Shown in pieces: positions 30,317 to 38,838 of a stretch of 64,000 nucleotides of DNA. The stretch is from Microvirga makkahensis (lineage in GTDB: Bacteria; Pseudomonadota; Alphaproteobacteria; Rhizobiales; Beijerinckiaceae), in assembly GCF_009830105.1 (NCBI RefSeq), contig NZ_WURB01000010.1, positions 62,001-126,000 on the forward strand, in the 5' to 3' direction. Both the position numbers and the translations under genes were made by a program. Positions within the stretch are counted from its first letter, which is position 1. The number at the start of each line of letters is the position of its first letter. The notes under the pieces are model-generated. The model was not told where the DNA came from. It searched no databases and worked only from the letters and a program-made list of their open reading frames with translations.

Positions 30317-31183
30317 ATGAAGCGCATTCGCAAAGCAGTCCTTCCTGTTGCCGGTCTCGGCACCCGTTTCCTTCCCGCCACCAAGGCGGTGCCGAAGGAG
30401 ATGCTGTGCGTGGTGGATCGCCCCGTGGTGCAGCATGTGGTGGACGAGGCCCGGGCCGCCGGGATCGAGCATTTCATCTTTGTCACCGGCCGCAACAAGG
30501 CCGTGATCGAGGACCATTTCGACATTGCCTACGAGTTGAACCAGACCCTGGAAGCGCGCGGAAAGACGAAGGAGCTGGAGCTTCTGACGAAGGATCAGCC
30601 GAAAGCCGGCCAGACGAGCTTCACCCGCCAGCAGGAGCCCTTAGGACTCGGCCATGCCGTCTGGTGCGCCCGCGAACTCGTGGGCGACGAGCCCTTCGCC
30701 GTCCTCCTGCCCGACATGCTCAGCCGTGGCTCCATGGAGCAGATGCTCGCCGCTTACGAGAAGCACGGCGGCAATATCATCGCCGTGGAGGAGGTGCCGG
30801 AGGACCAGACCCATCAATACGGCATCGTCTCGGTAGGCGAGGAATTCGGCCAAACCTTCGAGATCACGGGGATGGTGGAAAAGCCCCCGAAGGGCACCGC
30901 CCCCTCCAATTACATCATCTCCGGCCGCTACATCCTGCAGCCCGAGATCTTCGATCTGCTCTCCAACCAGGAGCGCGGCGCTGGCAACGAGATCCAGCTC
31001 ACCGACTCCATGATCCGCCTGATGAAGGACCAGAAGTTCTTCGGCATGAAATACGAGGGTACAACCTACGATACGGGCTCGAAAATCGGGTTTCTGATGG
31101 CCAACGTGGCCTATGCCCTGGAGCGCGAGGACCTCGGGCCCGTCTTCCGGCAGGAGCTGGAGGCCCTCCTGCGCGGACAGTGA
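30317..31183 (+). CDS. galU: UTP-glucose-1-phosphate uridylyltransferase
   Basis: 288 residues. N-terminal [21 protein letters not shown] is the nucleotidyltransferase signature, with the [18 protein letters not shown] and [10 protein letters not shown] blocks in order. It forms UDP-glucose from UTP and glucose-1-phosphate for exopolysaccharide, LPS and periplasmic glucans. A two-hairpin repeat separates it from kdsD. Confidence 0.97.
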   Translation: MKRIRKAVLPVAGLGTRFLPATKAVPKEMLCVVDRPVVQHVVDEARAAGIEHFIFVTGRNKAVIEDHFDIAYELNQTLEARGKTKELELLTKDQPKAGQTSFTRQQEPLGLGHAVWCARELVGDEPFAVLLPDMLSRGSMEQMLAAYEKHGGNIIAVEEVPEDQTHQYGIVSVGEEFGQTFEITGMVEKPPKGTAPSNYIISGRYILQPEIFDLLSNQERGAGNEIQLTDSMIRLMKDQKFFGMKYEGTTYDTGSKIGFLMANVAYALEREDLGPVFRQELEALLRGQ

Positions 31184-31220
31184 GCGGGTTTCAGGATTAC
31201 CCATGGCCGCGCGATTGTGC

Positions 31221-31334
31221 TAGAGCATCGGACTCAAAAGTGGGATCCACTTCGGGGTCCTATCCGATGCTCAATCCTTGAAAGCGCATCGCTCATGCGG
31301 AAAACCGGGTCCACTTTTCCGCACGATGCGCTAT
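31221..31334. repeat. Two-hairpin palindromic repeat, copy 2 (complete)
   Basis: Hairpin 1: GAGCATCGGA (31223-31232) with TCCGATGCTC (31263-31272), inner AAGTGG/CCACTT. Hairpin 2: AGCGCATCG (31283-31291) with CGATGCGCT (31324-31332), inner TGCGGAAAA/TTTTCCGCA. It fills most of the galU-kdsD gap and ends 10 bp before the kdsD start. Confidence 0.92.
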
Positions 31335-31343
31335 AGGGCGGCC

Positions 31344-32342
31344 ATGGCACTCGCACAGACCAAACCCGTTTCGCACGTCCAGCAGGCTATCGCCTCGGCC
31401 CTTCGCACGCTCGACACCGAGCGCGAGGGCCTGTCCGTCCTGATGGAAGCCATCGGCAACGGGCTCGCCCCCTCCTTCACCTCCGCCGTCGAGACGATCG
31501 CATCCGCCAGGGGGCGGGTCATCGTCACCGGCATGGGCAAATCCGGCCATGTGGGCCGAAAGATCGCAGCCACCCTCGCCTCGACCGGCACCCCCGCCTA
31601 TTACGTCCACCCGGCGGAAGCCAGCCATGGCGACCTGGGCATGGTGCAGACCGACGACGTGATCCTCGCCCTGTCCTGGTCCGGCGAGACCGCCGAGCTC
31701 GCCGACATCATCGGCTATGCCAAGCGTTTCCGGGTGCCGCTGATCGCCTTCACCTCGAACGCATCCTCGACCCTGGGCCAAGCCGCCGATGTCTGCCTGG
31801 CGCTGCCGAAGGCCAAGGAGGCCTGCCCCAACGGGCTTGCGCCCACCACCTCCACCACCATTCAGCTGGCGCTCGGCGATGCCCTCGCCATCGCGCTGCT
31901 CGAGAGGCGGGGCTTCACGGCCGAGAATTTCCGCGTGTTCCATCCTGGCGGCAAGCTCGGTGCGCGCCTCAAGCTCGTGCGCGACATCATGCACAAGGAC
32001 GAGCGCCTGCCGATCATCGGCGTCGAGGCCCGCATGGATCAGGCCATCGAAGAGATCGGCCGGAAGGGCTTCGGCTCCGTCATCGTGGTCAACACGGACG
32101 GCACGCTTGCCGGCATCGTCACCGATGGCGACCTGCGCCGCAACCTTCGCCCCGATCTCGGCAGCCTGCCGATCACCGCCATCATGACCCGCACGCCGCG
32201 CACCATCGCGCCGGATGCGCTGGTGGCCACCGCGCTCGAGATCGAGGAAACCGCGCGCATCACCGCGCTGATCGTGGTGGAGAACGACAGGCCTGTCGGC
32301 CTCGTGCACTACCTCGACCTGCTGCGGGCAGGCGCCGCATAA
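31344..32342 (+). CDS. kdsD: Arabinose-5-phosphate isomerase, KpsF/GutQ family
   Basis: 332 residues from MALAQTKPVSHVQQA at 31344. SIS domain about 45-180 (GRVIVTGMGKSGHVGRKIAA, HPAEASHGDLGMV) and two C-terminal CBS domains about 210-330 (VRDIMHKDERLP, ITAIMTRTPRT). It isomerises ribulose-5-phosphate to arabinose-5-phosphate, the first committed step to Kdo for lipid A/LPS. The SIS-CBS-CBS layout is standard. An upstream ATG at 31278 falls inside the repeat and is rejected. Confidence 0.94.
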   Translation: MALAQTKPVSHVQQAIASALRTLDTEREGLSVLMEAIGNGLAPSFTSAVETIASARGRVIVTGMGKSGHVGRKIAATLASTGTPAYYVHPAEASHGDLGMVQTDDVILALSWSGETAELADIIGYAKRFRVPLIAFTSNASSTLGQAADVCLALPKAKEACPNGLAPTTSTTIQLALGDALAIALLERRGFTAENFRVFHPGGKLGARLKLVRDIMHKDERLPIIGVEARMDQAIEEIGRKGFGSVIVVNTDGTLAGIVTDGDLRRNLRPDLGSLPITAIMTRTPRTIAPDALVATALEIEETARITALIVVENDRPVGLVHYLDLLRAGAA

Positions 32343-32344
32343 CT

Positions 32345-32870
32345 TTCGCCCTCAGTCCCGATCGGATGCGTCCAATCTGCGTAGAACAATGTCAGGGCAG
32401 CCGCGCAGTCGGCCATGGTGAGGCCGTCGCCCATTCCCGTCCGGCCAATGCGCGGTCGACCCATGCACAGGCCGTGTCGAGCATTGGTCTTGCTTCGGTG
32501 GGGCCGTAGGGATCGCAATCGGCCTCCGGGCGGAGGCGATCAGCCACGATCCACTGTATCGGCGTCATCACGTAAATGTCGAAGAAGGGTCCATCATCCG
32601 CACGTCGAGAGCCGCACGCGGATCGTCCGGGATGAGCCGCACCGGCCCGGGATGACGGAGACCGAGATGATCGATGATGATGCTCGCCTCGGGAATGGTA
32701 CGCCCGCCATCGACCAGGACCGGGAAGCGTCCGATCGGCCAGAGGGCCGCCAGCTCGGCACTCGCCCGCTCGTTATCGAACATCCGGTATTCGAAGGACG
32801 TCCCGTTCTCGTAGAGTGCGGTGACCACCTTCTGGCGATAGGACGAGAAGGGGTGCACGTCCAGTGCCGA
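32345..32870 (-). pseudogene. Frameshifted glutathione S-transferase
   Basis: Minus-strand reading from about 32870 gives an N-terminal GST domain (VHPFSSYRQKVVTALYENG, then GRFPVLVDGGRTIPEASIII). Near 32590-32600 the homology jumps to another frame (PFFDIYVMTPIQWIVADRLR), and near 32431-32440 it jumps again (MGDGLTMADCAAALTLFYAD). Homology then ends before the usual last 50 residues. Two frameshifts plus truncation mean no functional product. It lies downstream of nfeD and its lost start may have overlapped nfeD's end. Confidence 0.82.
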
Positions 32871-32896
32871 TGCGAGATCTGCTCGCCTCCGGGTGC

Positions 32897-33346
32897 TCAA
32901 GGATCGTCGACGACGAGAGTCGAGCCTTCCACGCGAACGACCCGGACCTTGGCGCCAGCGAGTCGATCCGCGCCGGTGACACGCCATGAGCTGTCATCGA
33001 CGCGGATGCGCCCCTCACCGTCCTTGATCGGCGTCTCCAGCGTAAACACGCGTCCGACCAGCGTCTGTCCGCGCTGATTGAGGTGATAAGCGGAAGATTC
33101 GGGCGATTCCTTCGAGCGGGTGACGTATCGTCCCAGGAGCACCGCCGCGACCGACAGTAGCGCGAACAGAATGAGGGAGGCCTGCCAGGAGAGATCGAGC
33201 GCCGCATCGAGCACGCCCGTCACGATGGCCGCCAGCCCCAGCCATATGAAGAAGATCCCGGGCGCCATCAGCTCGGCGCCGATCAGCACGAGTCCGAGAA
33301 TGATCCAGCCCCAGGCGCCGAGACCGATGAACGCCTCCCGAATCAT
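32897..33346 (-). CDS. NfeD-like membrane protein
   Basis: 149 residues. Three N-terminal membrane helices (about 12-70) followed by a soluble OB-fold domain (about 85-147: LVGRVFTLETPIKDGEGRIR, WRVTGADRLAGAKVRVV). This is the short NfeD form without the protease domain; it partners SPFH proteins in membrane microdomain quality control. Its start overlaps the SPFH gene's stop by 4 bp, the usual arrangement. Confidence 0.93.
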   Translation of the reverse strand: MIREAFIGLGAWGWIILGLVLIGAELMAPGIFFIWLGLAAIVTGVLDAALDLSWQASLILFALLSVAAVLLGRYVTRSKESPESSAYHLNQRGQTLVGRVFTLETPIKDGEGRIRVDDSSWRVTGADRLAGAKVRVVRVEGSTLVVDDP

Positions 33347-34329
33347 GGGTACTCCGCGCCCTTTGTCACCGCGGGTACGCTGCGCGCGGGCTTCGACGCG
33401 GTTGCGCCGCCATCGCCGCCGAACACGGATTTCGTGAGCTCCGCGATGCCGCCCAGGGTGCCTGCGAGGCCCGCCGCTTCGATGGGCACGATCACGACCT
33501 TCTGGTTGGGAGCGGTGGCGAGGCTGCGGATGGCGTCGATGTATTTCTCCGCCACGATGAAGTTGGCGGCCGCGAGATCACCGCGGGTGATCGCGTCGCT
33601 CACCATGCTGGTGGCCCTTGCCTCCGCCTCCGCGAGGCGCTCACGCGCCTCCGCGTCACGAAAGGCCGCTTCCTTGCGGCCTTCCGCTGAAAGGATTTGC
33701 GCCTGCTTCTCGCCTTCGGCCCGCAGGATTTCCGCCTGCCGCAGACCTTCCGCCTCCAGCACCGCGGCGCGCTTCTCGCGCTCGGCTTTCATCTGCCGGG
33801 CCATGGCACCGGCGAGATCCTGCGGCGGGAGAATGTCCTTGATCTCGACGCGGGTGACCTTGGCTCCCCAGGGGGATGCCGCCGCATCGACCACGCGCAG
33901 AAGCCGCTCGTTGATCTCGTCGCGATGGGACAGGAGTTGATCCAGATCCATGGATCCGACAACCGTACGGATGTTGGTCATGGTCAGCACGAGCAGGGCC
34001 TGGTTGAGATCCGCCACCTCATAGGAGGCACGCGCCGCATCGAGCACCTGATAGAAGGCGGCCGCATCGATGGTGACGCCCGCATTGTCCCGGGTGAACG
34101 CTTCCTGGCTCGGAACGTCGAGCACCTGCTCCATGACGTTCACCTTCTTCCCGATCTGCTCGATATAGGGAATGATTAGGGCGAGGCCCGGCGTGAGCGT
34201 GCGCGAGTAACGGCCGAAGCGCTCCACCGTATAGGCATACCCTTGCGGCACCGTTCTCACCCCCATCGCGATCGTCACCACGACCACGAGCACGAGAACG
34301 ATCACGAAGATATCGAAACCACCCAACAT
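33343..34329 (-). CDS. SPFH/band-7 protein (QmcA/stomatin family)
   Basis: 328 residues from MLGGFDIFVIVLVLVVVV at 34329. One N-terminal helix, then the band-7 domain (GVRTVPQGYAYTVERFGRYSR, ALIIPYIEQI, DIKDILPPQDL) and an Ala/Glu-rich coiled coil (about 190-260; EAEGLRQAEILRAEGEKQAQ). Such proteins form oligomeric rings in the inner membrane and modulate membrane proteases with NfeD. The start at 34356 has no family support. Confidence 0.93.
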   Translation of the reverse strand: MLGGFDIFVIVLVLVVVVTIAMGVRTVPQGYAYTVERFGRYSRTLTPGLALIIPYIEQIGKKVNVMEQVLDVPSQEAFTRDNAGVTIDAAAFYQVLDAARASYEVADLNQALLVLTMTNIRTVVGSMDLDQLLSHRDEINERLLRVVDAAASPWGAKVTRVEIKDILPPQDLAGAMARQMKAEREKRAAVLEAEGLRQAEILRAEGEKQAQILSAEGRKEAAFRDAEARERLAEAEARATSMVSDAITRGDLAAANFIVAEKYIDAIRSLATAPNQKVVIVPIEAAGLAGTLGGIAELTKSVFGGDGGATASKPARSVPAVTKGAEYP

Positions 34330-34390
34330 CCCTTCCCCCGAGCAACGAAGTTGCAAAGCAGGCAGACTACCCGATGGGAGCAGGAACTCC

Positions 34391-34504
34391 TATAGCATCG
34401 GCCCCAAAGGTGCCTCCACCTCTGGGCCCATCCTGCGCGCCCTCTTTCAAGCAGCGTATCGTTCTTGACGAAAATCGGGTCCATTTTTTCGCACGATGCG
34501 CTAG
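34391..34504. repeat. Two-hairpin palindromic repeat, copy 3 (diverged)
   Basis: Collinear with copy 2. Hairpin 2 keeps AGCGTATCG with CGATGCGCT (one G-U wobble preserves the stem) and inner GACGAAAATCGGGTCC...TTTTTTCGC; hairpin 1 is degenerate. Located between the SPFH gene and the AlaX-like gene. Confidence 0.87.
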
Positions 34505-34556
34505 CGGGTGCCTTCCAAGCTGCTATTCTGCACCTACCATCGCTGAATAACACACC

Positions 34557-35273
34557 ATGCCGCGTTATTTTTGCCAGGATCATCCGGATCAGCTCGAACT
34601 CGAAGCGCTCGTGCTCGATTCACGTCCCGGCGCAGTTCTGCTGGCTCATTCGCCCTTCTTTCCGGGCGGCGGGGGACAGGTGGCCGATAGGGGTTTTCTC
34701 GAATGGTCAGGCGGCGTGCTGAGCGTCGAGAGGATCGAGCCCGATCCGCATGGACTCTGGCATGTGTTTGCCGAGCCCATCACCGTTCAGGGAATGGTGA
34801 TGGCCAAAGTCGAGGCGGAATTTCGCCGGCTCATGTGCGAATTGCACACGTTGGCGCACGTGCTCAACAGCATCGTCTATCGGGATTTCGGTGGCGCGCT
34901 GCTGACGGGCGCGCAACTGGCGGCCGACGGCACCTTCCGCGTCGATTTCGATATGCCGGGAACTCATCCCGACTGGCTGCGGTCCTTGGACGGCCCCATC
35001 AACGACGTCATCCGTCACGACCTTGCGATCCGCACCTTCCACATGCCCTGGACTGAAGCCGAGGCGGAGGCGGGCATGTTCCGCAGCAAATCCGTCTCGC
35101 CTCCGCCGCAGGAGGATGGATCGGTGCGGATCGTAGAGATCGCCGGCCTCGACCGGCAGGCCTGTGGCGGGACGCACCTAACTTCCACGGGTCTGGCCCG
35201 TCCCGTTCGGATTCTGAAGGTCGACAACAAAGGAAAGCAAAACCGGCGCATCCGCGTCGGCTTCGCCGATTGA
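34557..35273 (+). CDS. Alanyl-tRNA editing protein (AlaX-like)
   Basis: 238 residues. Trans-editing domain homologous to the AlaRS editing module: PFFPGGGGQVADRG (34-47), zinc/catalytic H97-x3-H101 (ELHTLAHVLN) and C203-x3-H207 (QACGGTHLTS). It hydrolyses Ser-tRNA(Ala) or Gly-tRNA(Ala). It lacks aminoacylation and C-Ala domains, as in AlaX-M types. Convergent with hemH; the stops abut at 35273/35274. Confidence 0.92.
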   Translation: MPRYFCQDHPDQLELEALVLDSRPGAVLLAHSPFFPGGGGQVADRGFLEWSGGVLSVERIEPDPHGLWHVFAEPITVQGMVMAKVEAEFRRLMCELHTLAHVLNSIVYRDFGGALLTGAQLAADGTFRVDFDMPGTHPDWLRSLDGPINDVIRHDLAIRTFHMPWTEAEAEAGMFRSKSVSPPPQEDGSVRIVEIAGLDRQACGGTHLTSTGLARPVRILKVDNKGKQNRRIRVGFAD

Positions 35274-36335
35274 TCAAATCCAGCCCTGGAGTTCGCGCTC
35301 TACGATGTGGTTGATCACGCGCATGCCCTCGGGGCTGTCGTTGAGACACGGCAGATAGGCGAATTCCTCACCGCCATTGTGCATGAAGATCTCCCTGTTC
35401 TCGCCGTTGAGCTCCTCCAGGGTCTCCAGGCAATCGGCGGAGAAGCCCGGCGCCACGATGGCCATGCGCTTCACGCCGCTTTTCGCCAGTGCTTCCACTG
35501 TCTTGTCCGTATAGGGCTGGAGCCACTCCGCCTTTCCAAAGCGCGACTGGAAACTCATGCGGAACTTGTCCGCAGGCCAGCCGAAGGCTTCGCGCATCAG
35601 TCGCCAAGTCTTCGCGCAGTGGCAATGATAGGGATCTCCCTTAAGCAGGTATTCCTTCGGCACGCCGTGGAAGGAGACGAGGATCACCTCCGGCTCGAAG
35701 GTGAGCTTGGCGAGTTCCTGCTTCATCGATGCGACGACGGATTCGATGTAGACCGGATCATCGTGATAGGGCGGCGAGACGCGCACCGTCGGCTGCCAGC
35801 GCATGTCCATGAGGGCGCGGAAGGCCTGATCGCAGGCCGTCGCGGACGTTGCCGCCGCATATTGCGGATAGAGCGGCACCAGCAGGATGCGGTCGCAGCC
35901 CTGGTCGAGCAGCGCCTGGATTCGCTCGCGCACCTCGGGCTTGCCGTAACGCATGGCCCAATCTACGGAGATCTTGTCGCCGGCGATGCTCTTCAGATGC
36001 GCGGTGACCTTTTCGGCCTGGTTGCGGGTGATGGTTTTCAGCGGACCTTCGTCGAGCTCGTTGTTCCAGATCGAGGCGTAGTCGCGGCCCTTCGCGCTGG
36101 GGCGTTTGGTGAGGATGATCAGGTTGAGGATCGGCCACCAGAGCAGGCGCGGGGTCTCGATCACGCGGCGGTCGGAAAGAAACTCCTTCAGGTAGCGCCG
36201 CATGGGCCAATAGGTGGTGCCCTCCGGCGTTCCGAGATTCATCAGAAGCACGCCGATCCGCCCCGCCTTCACAGGCGGATGATCCGCCGGACGTACGCCC
36301 TGGCTGGTCTCGGTCATGCTCACGCGTTCATTCAT
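35274..36335 (-). CDS. hemH: Ferrochelatase
   Basis: 353 residues. N-terminal RIGVLLMNLGTPEGTTYWPM, RRYLKEFLSDRRVIE, VPLYPQYAAATSATACDQAF, the active-site VSFHGVPKEYLLKGDPYHCH with the metal-inserting histidine, and a late SFQSRFGKAEWLQPYTD block. It inserts Fe2+ into protoporphyrin IX. The protein starts MNERVSMTETS; the second Met is an alternative. A 9-bp palindrome (GCGGGATCC, 5-nt loop, at 36355-36377) lies 20 bp upstream. Confidence 0.96.
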   Translation of the reverse strand: MNERVSMTETSQGVRPADHPPVKAGRIGVLLMNLGTPEGTTYWPMRRYLKEFLSDRRVIETPRLLWWPILNLIILTKRPSAKGRDYASIWNNELDEGPLKTITRNQAEKVTAHLKSIAGDKISVDWAMRYGKPEVRERIQALLDQGCDRILLVPLYPQYAAATSATACDQAFRALMDMRWQPTVRVSPPYHDDPVYIESVVASMKQELAKLTFEPEVILVSFHGVPKEYLLKGDPYHCHCAKTWRLMREAFGWPADKFRMSFQSRFGKAEWLQPYTDKTVEALAKSGVKRMAIVAPGFSADCLETLEELNGENREIFMHNGGEEFAYLPCLNDSPEGMRVINHIVERELQGWI

Positions 36336-36354
36336 GGATCGAAGCCCCTTGGCC

Positions 36355-36377
36355 GCGGGATCCGGGGCGGATCCCGC
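36355..36377. promoter_or_regulatory. 9-bp palindrome in hemH leader
   Basis: GCGGGATCC, GGGGC, GGATCCCGC. 5-nt loop like the chromosomal palindromic repeats. It may be a terminator for the upstream kinase (no U-tract) or a control element for hemH. Confidence 0.45.
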
Positions 36378-36446
36378 TCGGAATGGGTCCTAGATAGTGG
36401 CTTTCTTCCCGTTACGCCAATGCGTTCTGTTTCACTTTGACGTGGT

Positions 36447-38729
36447 TCAAGACCGCTCTCGGATCGGCGGGCTCAGGTTCGCCGTGGCCCTGAGCGGCGC
36501 ATCGATGGCGACGCGCAGACCGGCCGGGTCGTATTCGACCTCGACCTTGGCGTTGAGCTGCGTCGTCAGAACCCGGTGCAGGAGGCGCGAACCGAAACCC
36601 TGCCGCTCCGGCTGCGAGACGCTCGGCCCGCCCCGCTCCTGCCAGGTCATGGCGAGACGCTTTTCGCCGCCATCCTCCTCGTGCACGTCCCATGTCACGG
36701 AAACCTTGCCGTTGCGCACGGAAAGAGCCCCGTATTTCGCGGCATTCGTCGTCAGCTCGTGAATGGCCATGCCGATGGGAACGGCGATCTCGGACGGCAA
36801 CTCCACGGCAGGCCCGTGGAGCGTGACCCGTCCGCCGGACGCATCATTATAGGGAGTCAATTCCTTTTCCAGGATGTCCCGCAGGGGTGCAGTCTGCCAC
36901 AGGGCCTCGGTCAGCAGGGAATGGGTGTTGGCGAGCGAGACGATGCGCCCCACGAAGGCCTTGTAGAAATCGTCGATGCTCGAGGTCGAGCGAGCCGTAG
37001 CGCCCACCACCGCCTGTACGGTCGCCAGGGTGTTCTTCACCCGGTGGTGCAGCTCGCGGATCAGGAAGGATTGCTGGTTCTGCGCCTGTTTGCGCTCCTC
37101 GATCTCGTGCTGCGCCTCGCTGTAGAGGCGGCCGTTCTCGAGGGCGATGGCCGCCTGCGCGGCAAGGCCTGTCACGAGGCGCTCGGCACGATCCGTGAAC
37201 GCTCCCGCCCGCTCGTGGGCGAAGAGGAGCAATCCTTGAATCTGCCCATTCCGCGAGGAGATCGGAACCGCCATGATGCTGCGCGCCCTGGCCCCGTCCG
37301 GGGAAGAGGCCCCGCCGCCCGGCCCTCCGAATTCCGGATCGTCGGAGACGTCGTCGAACCGCAGGACCCGGCCCTGCTCGAAGACGGCTCTGCAGATCTT
37401 GTCGCTGGGGAGCTTCGTAAAGGCCGTGCGGGCTCCTCCCGACGTGTAGAGCCCGTAATCCTCGGTCCGCGCCTCGCCCCCGGAGCCATCCCTGCGGTTG
37501 GAGAAATAGGCGCCGGCCTGCGCGCCGGTGAGAAGCACCGCTGCCTCGACCACGCTTTCGACGAGGCGGTCCAAGTCGAGTTCGGCCGCAAGCGCCCGGC
37601 CCGTCCGGTTGAGCACCTCGAGCGCCGCCGTTTCGGCCTGCAATTCGCTGGTGCGCAGAGCGACTTCCTTTTGCAGGAACGCCTCGTTGGCGGCTTGCTC
37701 CCGGAACTGCTGGGACGCCAGGGAGGTGAGCGCGGCCAGAGCCAGAAGAGCGATCAGCGCGAAGGCGCCGTAGAGCTTCATCTGGACCGTCCAGGGCACC
37801 CAATAGGCATCGTCGGGAATGCTGACGCTGACATAGAGCGGCCGATCGCCGACCCTGCGGTAGGCTCCGGTCCGCTTTTCGCCGTTGCTGAGAAAGTAAT
37901 AGTGTCCGGCGGCGCGGTTCCGCTCGATCGCTGCGTCGAGAGCCGCCTTGTCGATGGGAGCGAACGACAGGCCGTCGGGCGGCAGGGGCAATTGCGCGAT
38001 GACGCCACCGTCCGAGGTGCGCAGCAGCGTGATGCGGTTGCCCTTCGGCAGGCGCAGCTTGCCCCAATAGGCCTCGAAATAGGACAGCGCGACGGTGGCC
38101 GAGATGATGCCGTGGAAGGTGTTGTTCGGGCCGCTGAGGCGGCGGCTGATCATGAAGGTCGGGCGCTTGGTGATCCGACTGATGATCGGCTCGCCGACGA
38201 AAAGCCCCTGACCCGGTCGGACCTGAGCCTTGAAGGCATCCCTGTCCGACACGTTCGATGGCGGGGCCGGAAACTGCGCCGTGGTCATCCGCAGGCGCCC
38301 CGTCGAGTCGCTGAGCCAGAGATTGTCGAAATATGGCAGCGTTTCCTTGACTTCCTTGAGATGCTGCCAATGCGGCCTCGATGTCTCGATCCGATCCCAG
38401 CTGCCTCCCTCGAACTGCATGCTCAGCTGCCTGAGGGTGAGATCGGTGACCTCGAGAAGGCGAGCCGTATGATCCGCCAGGAAAAAGGCGTTGCTGGCGA
38501 TATCCGCCTCGTGGCGCTGGATCAGGCGGCTGCGCTGCTCCCAGGCGATGTAGCCGAAGGTGATGAGGATGAAGGCAACACCGAAAAGACCCATGATCAG
38601 GGTCAAGCGGCCCCGCGCCAGCCGCTGGCGGCGGCGCTTGACGGACAGGCTTCTAGGCTCCGGTCGCGGTGAAAACTGCAATGAAACAGGTCGTGTTGGT
38701 GCTGCGATTCGCATCAGGCGGGCCACCAT
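36447..38729 (-). CDS. HWE-family sensor histidine kinase with Cache and GAF domains
   Basis: 760 residues. Two membrane helices (about 43-63 and 317-338) flank a roughly 250-residue periplasmic domain of dCache/CHASE type (LPYFDNLWLSDSTGRLRM, PTFMISRRLSG, GGVIAQLPLPPDG). A GAF domain follows (about 360-530), then the kinase: phospho-acceptor region ELHHRVKNTLATVQAVV (H561/H562) and N-box HELTTNAAKYGALS, with RERGGP/GFGSRLL late motifs. The ELxHRVKNTLATV block defines HWE/HisKA_2 kinases. The ligand is unknown and no response regulator is adjacent. Confidence 0.92.
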   Translation of the reverse strand: MVARLMRIAAPTRPVSLQFSPRPEPRSLSVKRRRQRLARGRLTLIMGLFGVAFILITFGYIAWEQRSRLIQRHEADIASNAFFLADHTARLLEVTDLTLRQLSMQFEGGSWDRIETSRPHWQHLKEVKETLPYFDNLWLSDSTGRLRMTTAQFPAPPSNVSDRDAFKAQVRPGQGLFVGEPIISRITKRPTFMISRRLSGPNNTFHGIISATVALSYFEAYWGKLRLPKGNRITLLRTSDGGVIAQLPLPPDGLSFAPIDKAALDAAIERNRAAGHYYFLSNGEKRTGAYRRVGDRPLYVSVSIPDDAYWVPWTVQMKLYGAFALIALLALAALTSLASQQFREQAANEAFLQKEVALRTSELQAETAALEVLNRTGRALAAELDLDRLVESVVEAAVLLTGAQAGAYFSNRRDGSGGEARTEDYGLYTSGGARTAFTKLPSDKICRAVFEQGRVLRFDDVSDDPEFGGPGGGASSPDGARARSIMAVPISSRNGQIQGLLLFAHERAGAFTDRAERLVTGLAAQAAIALENGRLYSEAQHEIEERKQAQNQQSFLIRELHHRVKNTLATVQAVVGATARSTSSIDDFYKAFVGRIVSLANTHSLLTEALWQTAPLRDILEKELTPYNDASGGRVTLHGPAVELPSEIAVPIGMAIHELTTNAAKYGALSVRNGKVSVTWDVHEEDGGEKRLAMTWQERGGPSVSQPERQGFGSRLLHRVLTTQLNAKVEVEYDPAGLRVAIDAPLRATANLSPPIRERS

Positions 38730-38780
38730 GACACAGCCTCGGCGAGAGATGGAGGGGTAAAATTAGGCCCCTCCCCCCTT

Positions 38781-38816
38781 GAAAAAGAAACGTCGGGATC
38801 TCTCGCGATCCCGGCG
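38781..38816 (-). terminator. Intrinsic terminator of the 5'-nucleotidase-like gene
   Basis: On the minus strand: CGCCGGGATC, loop GCGAGA, GATCCCGACG (9 of 10 paired), followed by TTTCTTTTTC. It lies 22 bp beyond the stop at 38839. Confidence 0.82.
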
Positions 38817-38838
38817 GCGATTGCCTGCGCCTCGGGGG

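Noticed and set aside
38751..38774. GGAGGGG/CCCCTCC hairpin upstream of the histidine kinase
   Set aside because: Short 7-bp stem with a large loop in a purine/pyrimidine-rich stretch, not distinguishable from chance.
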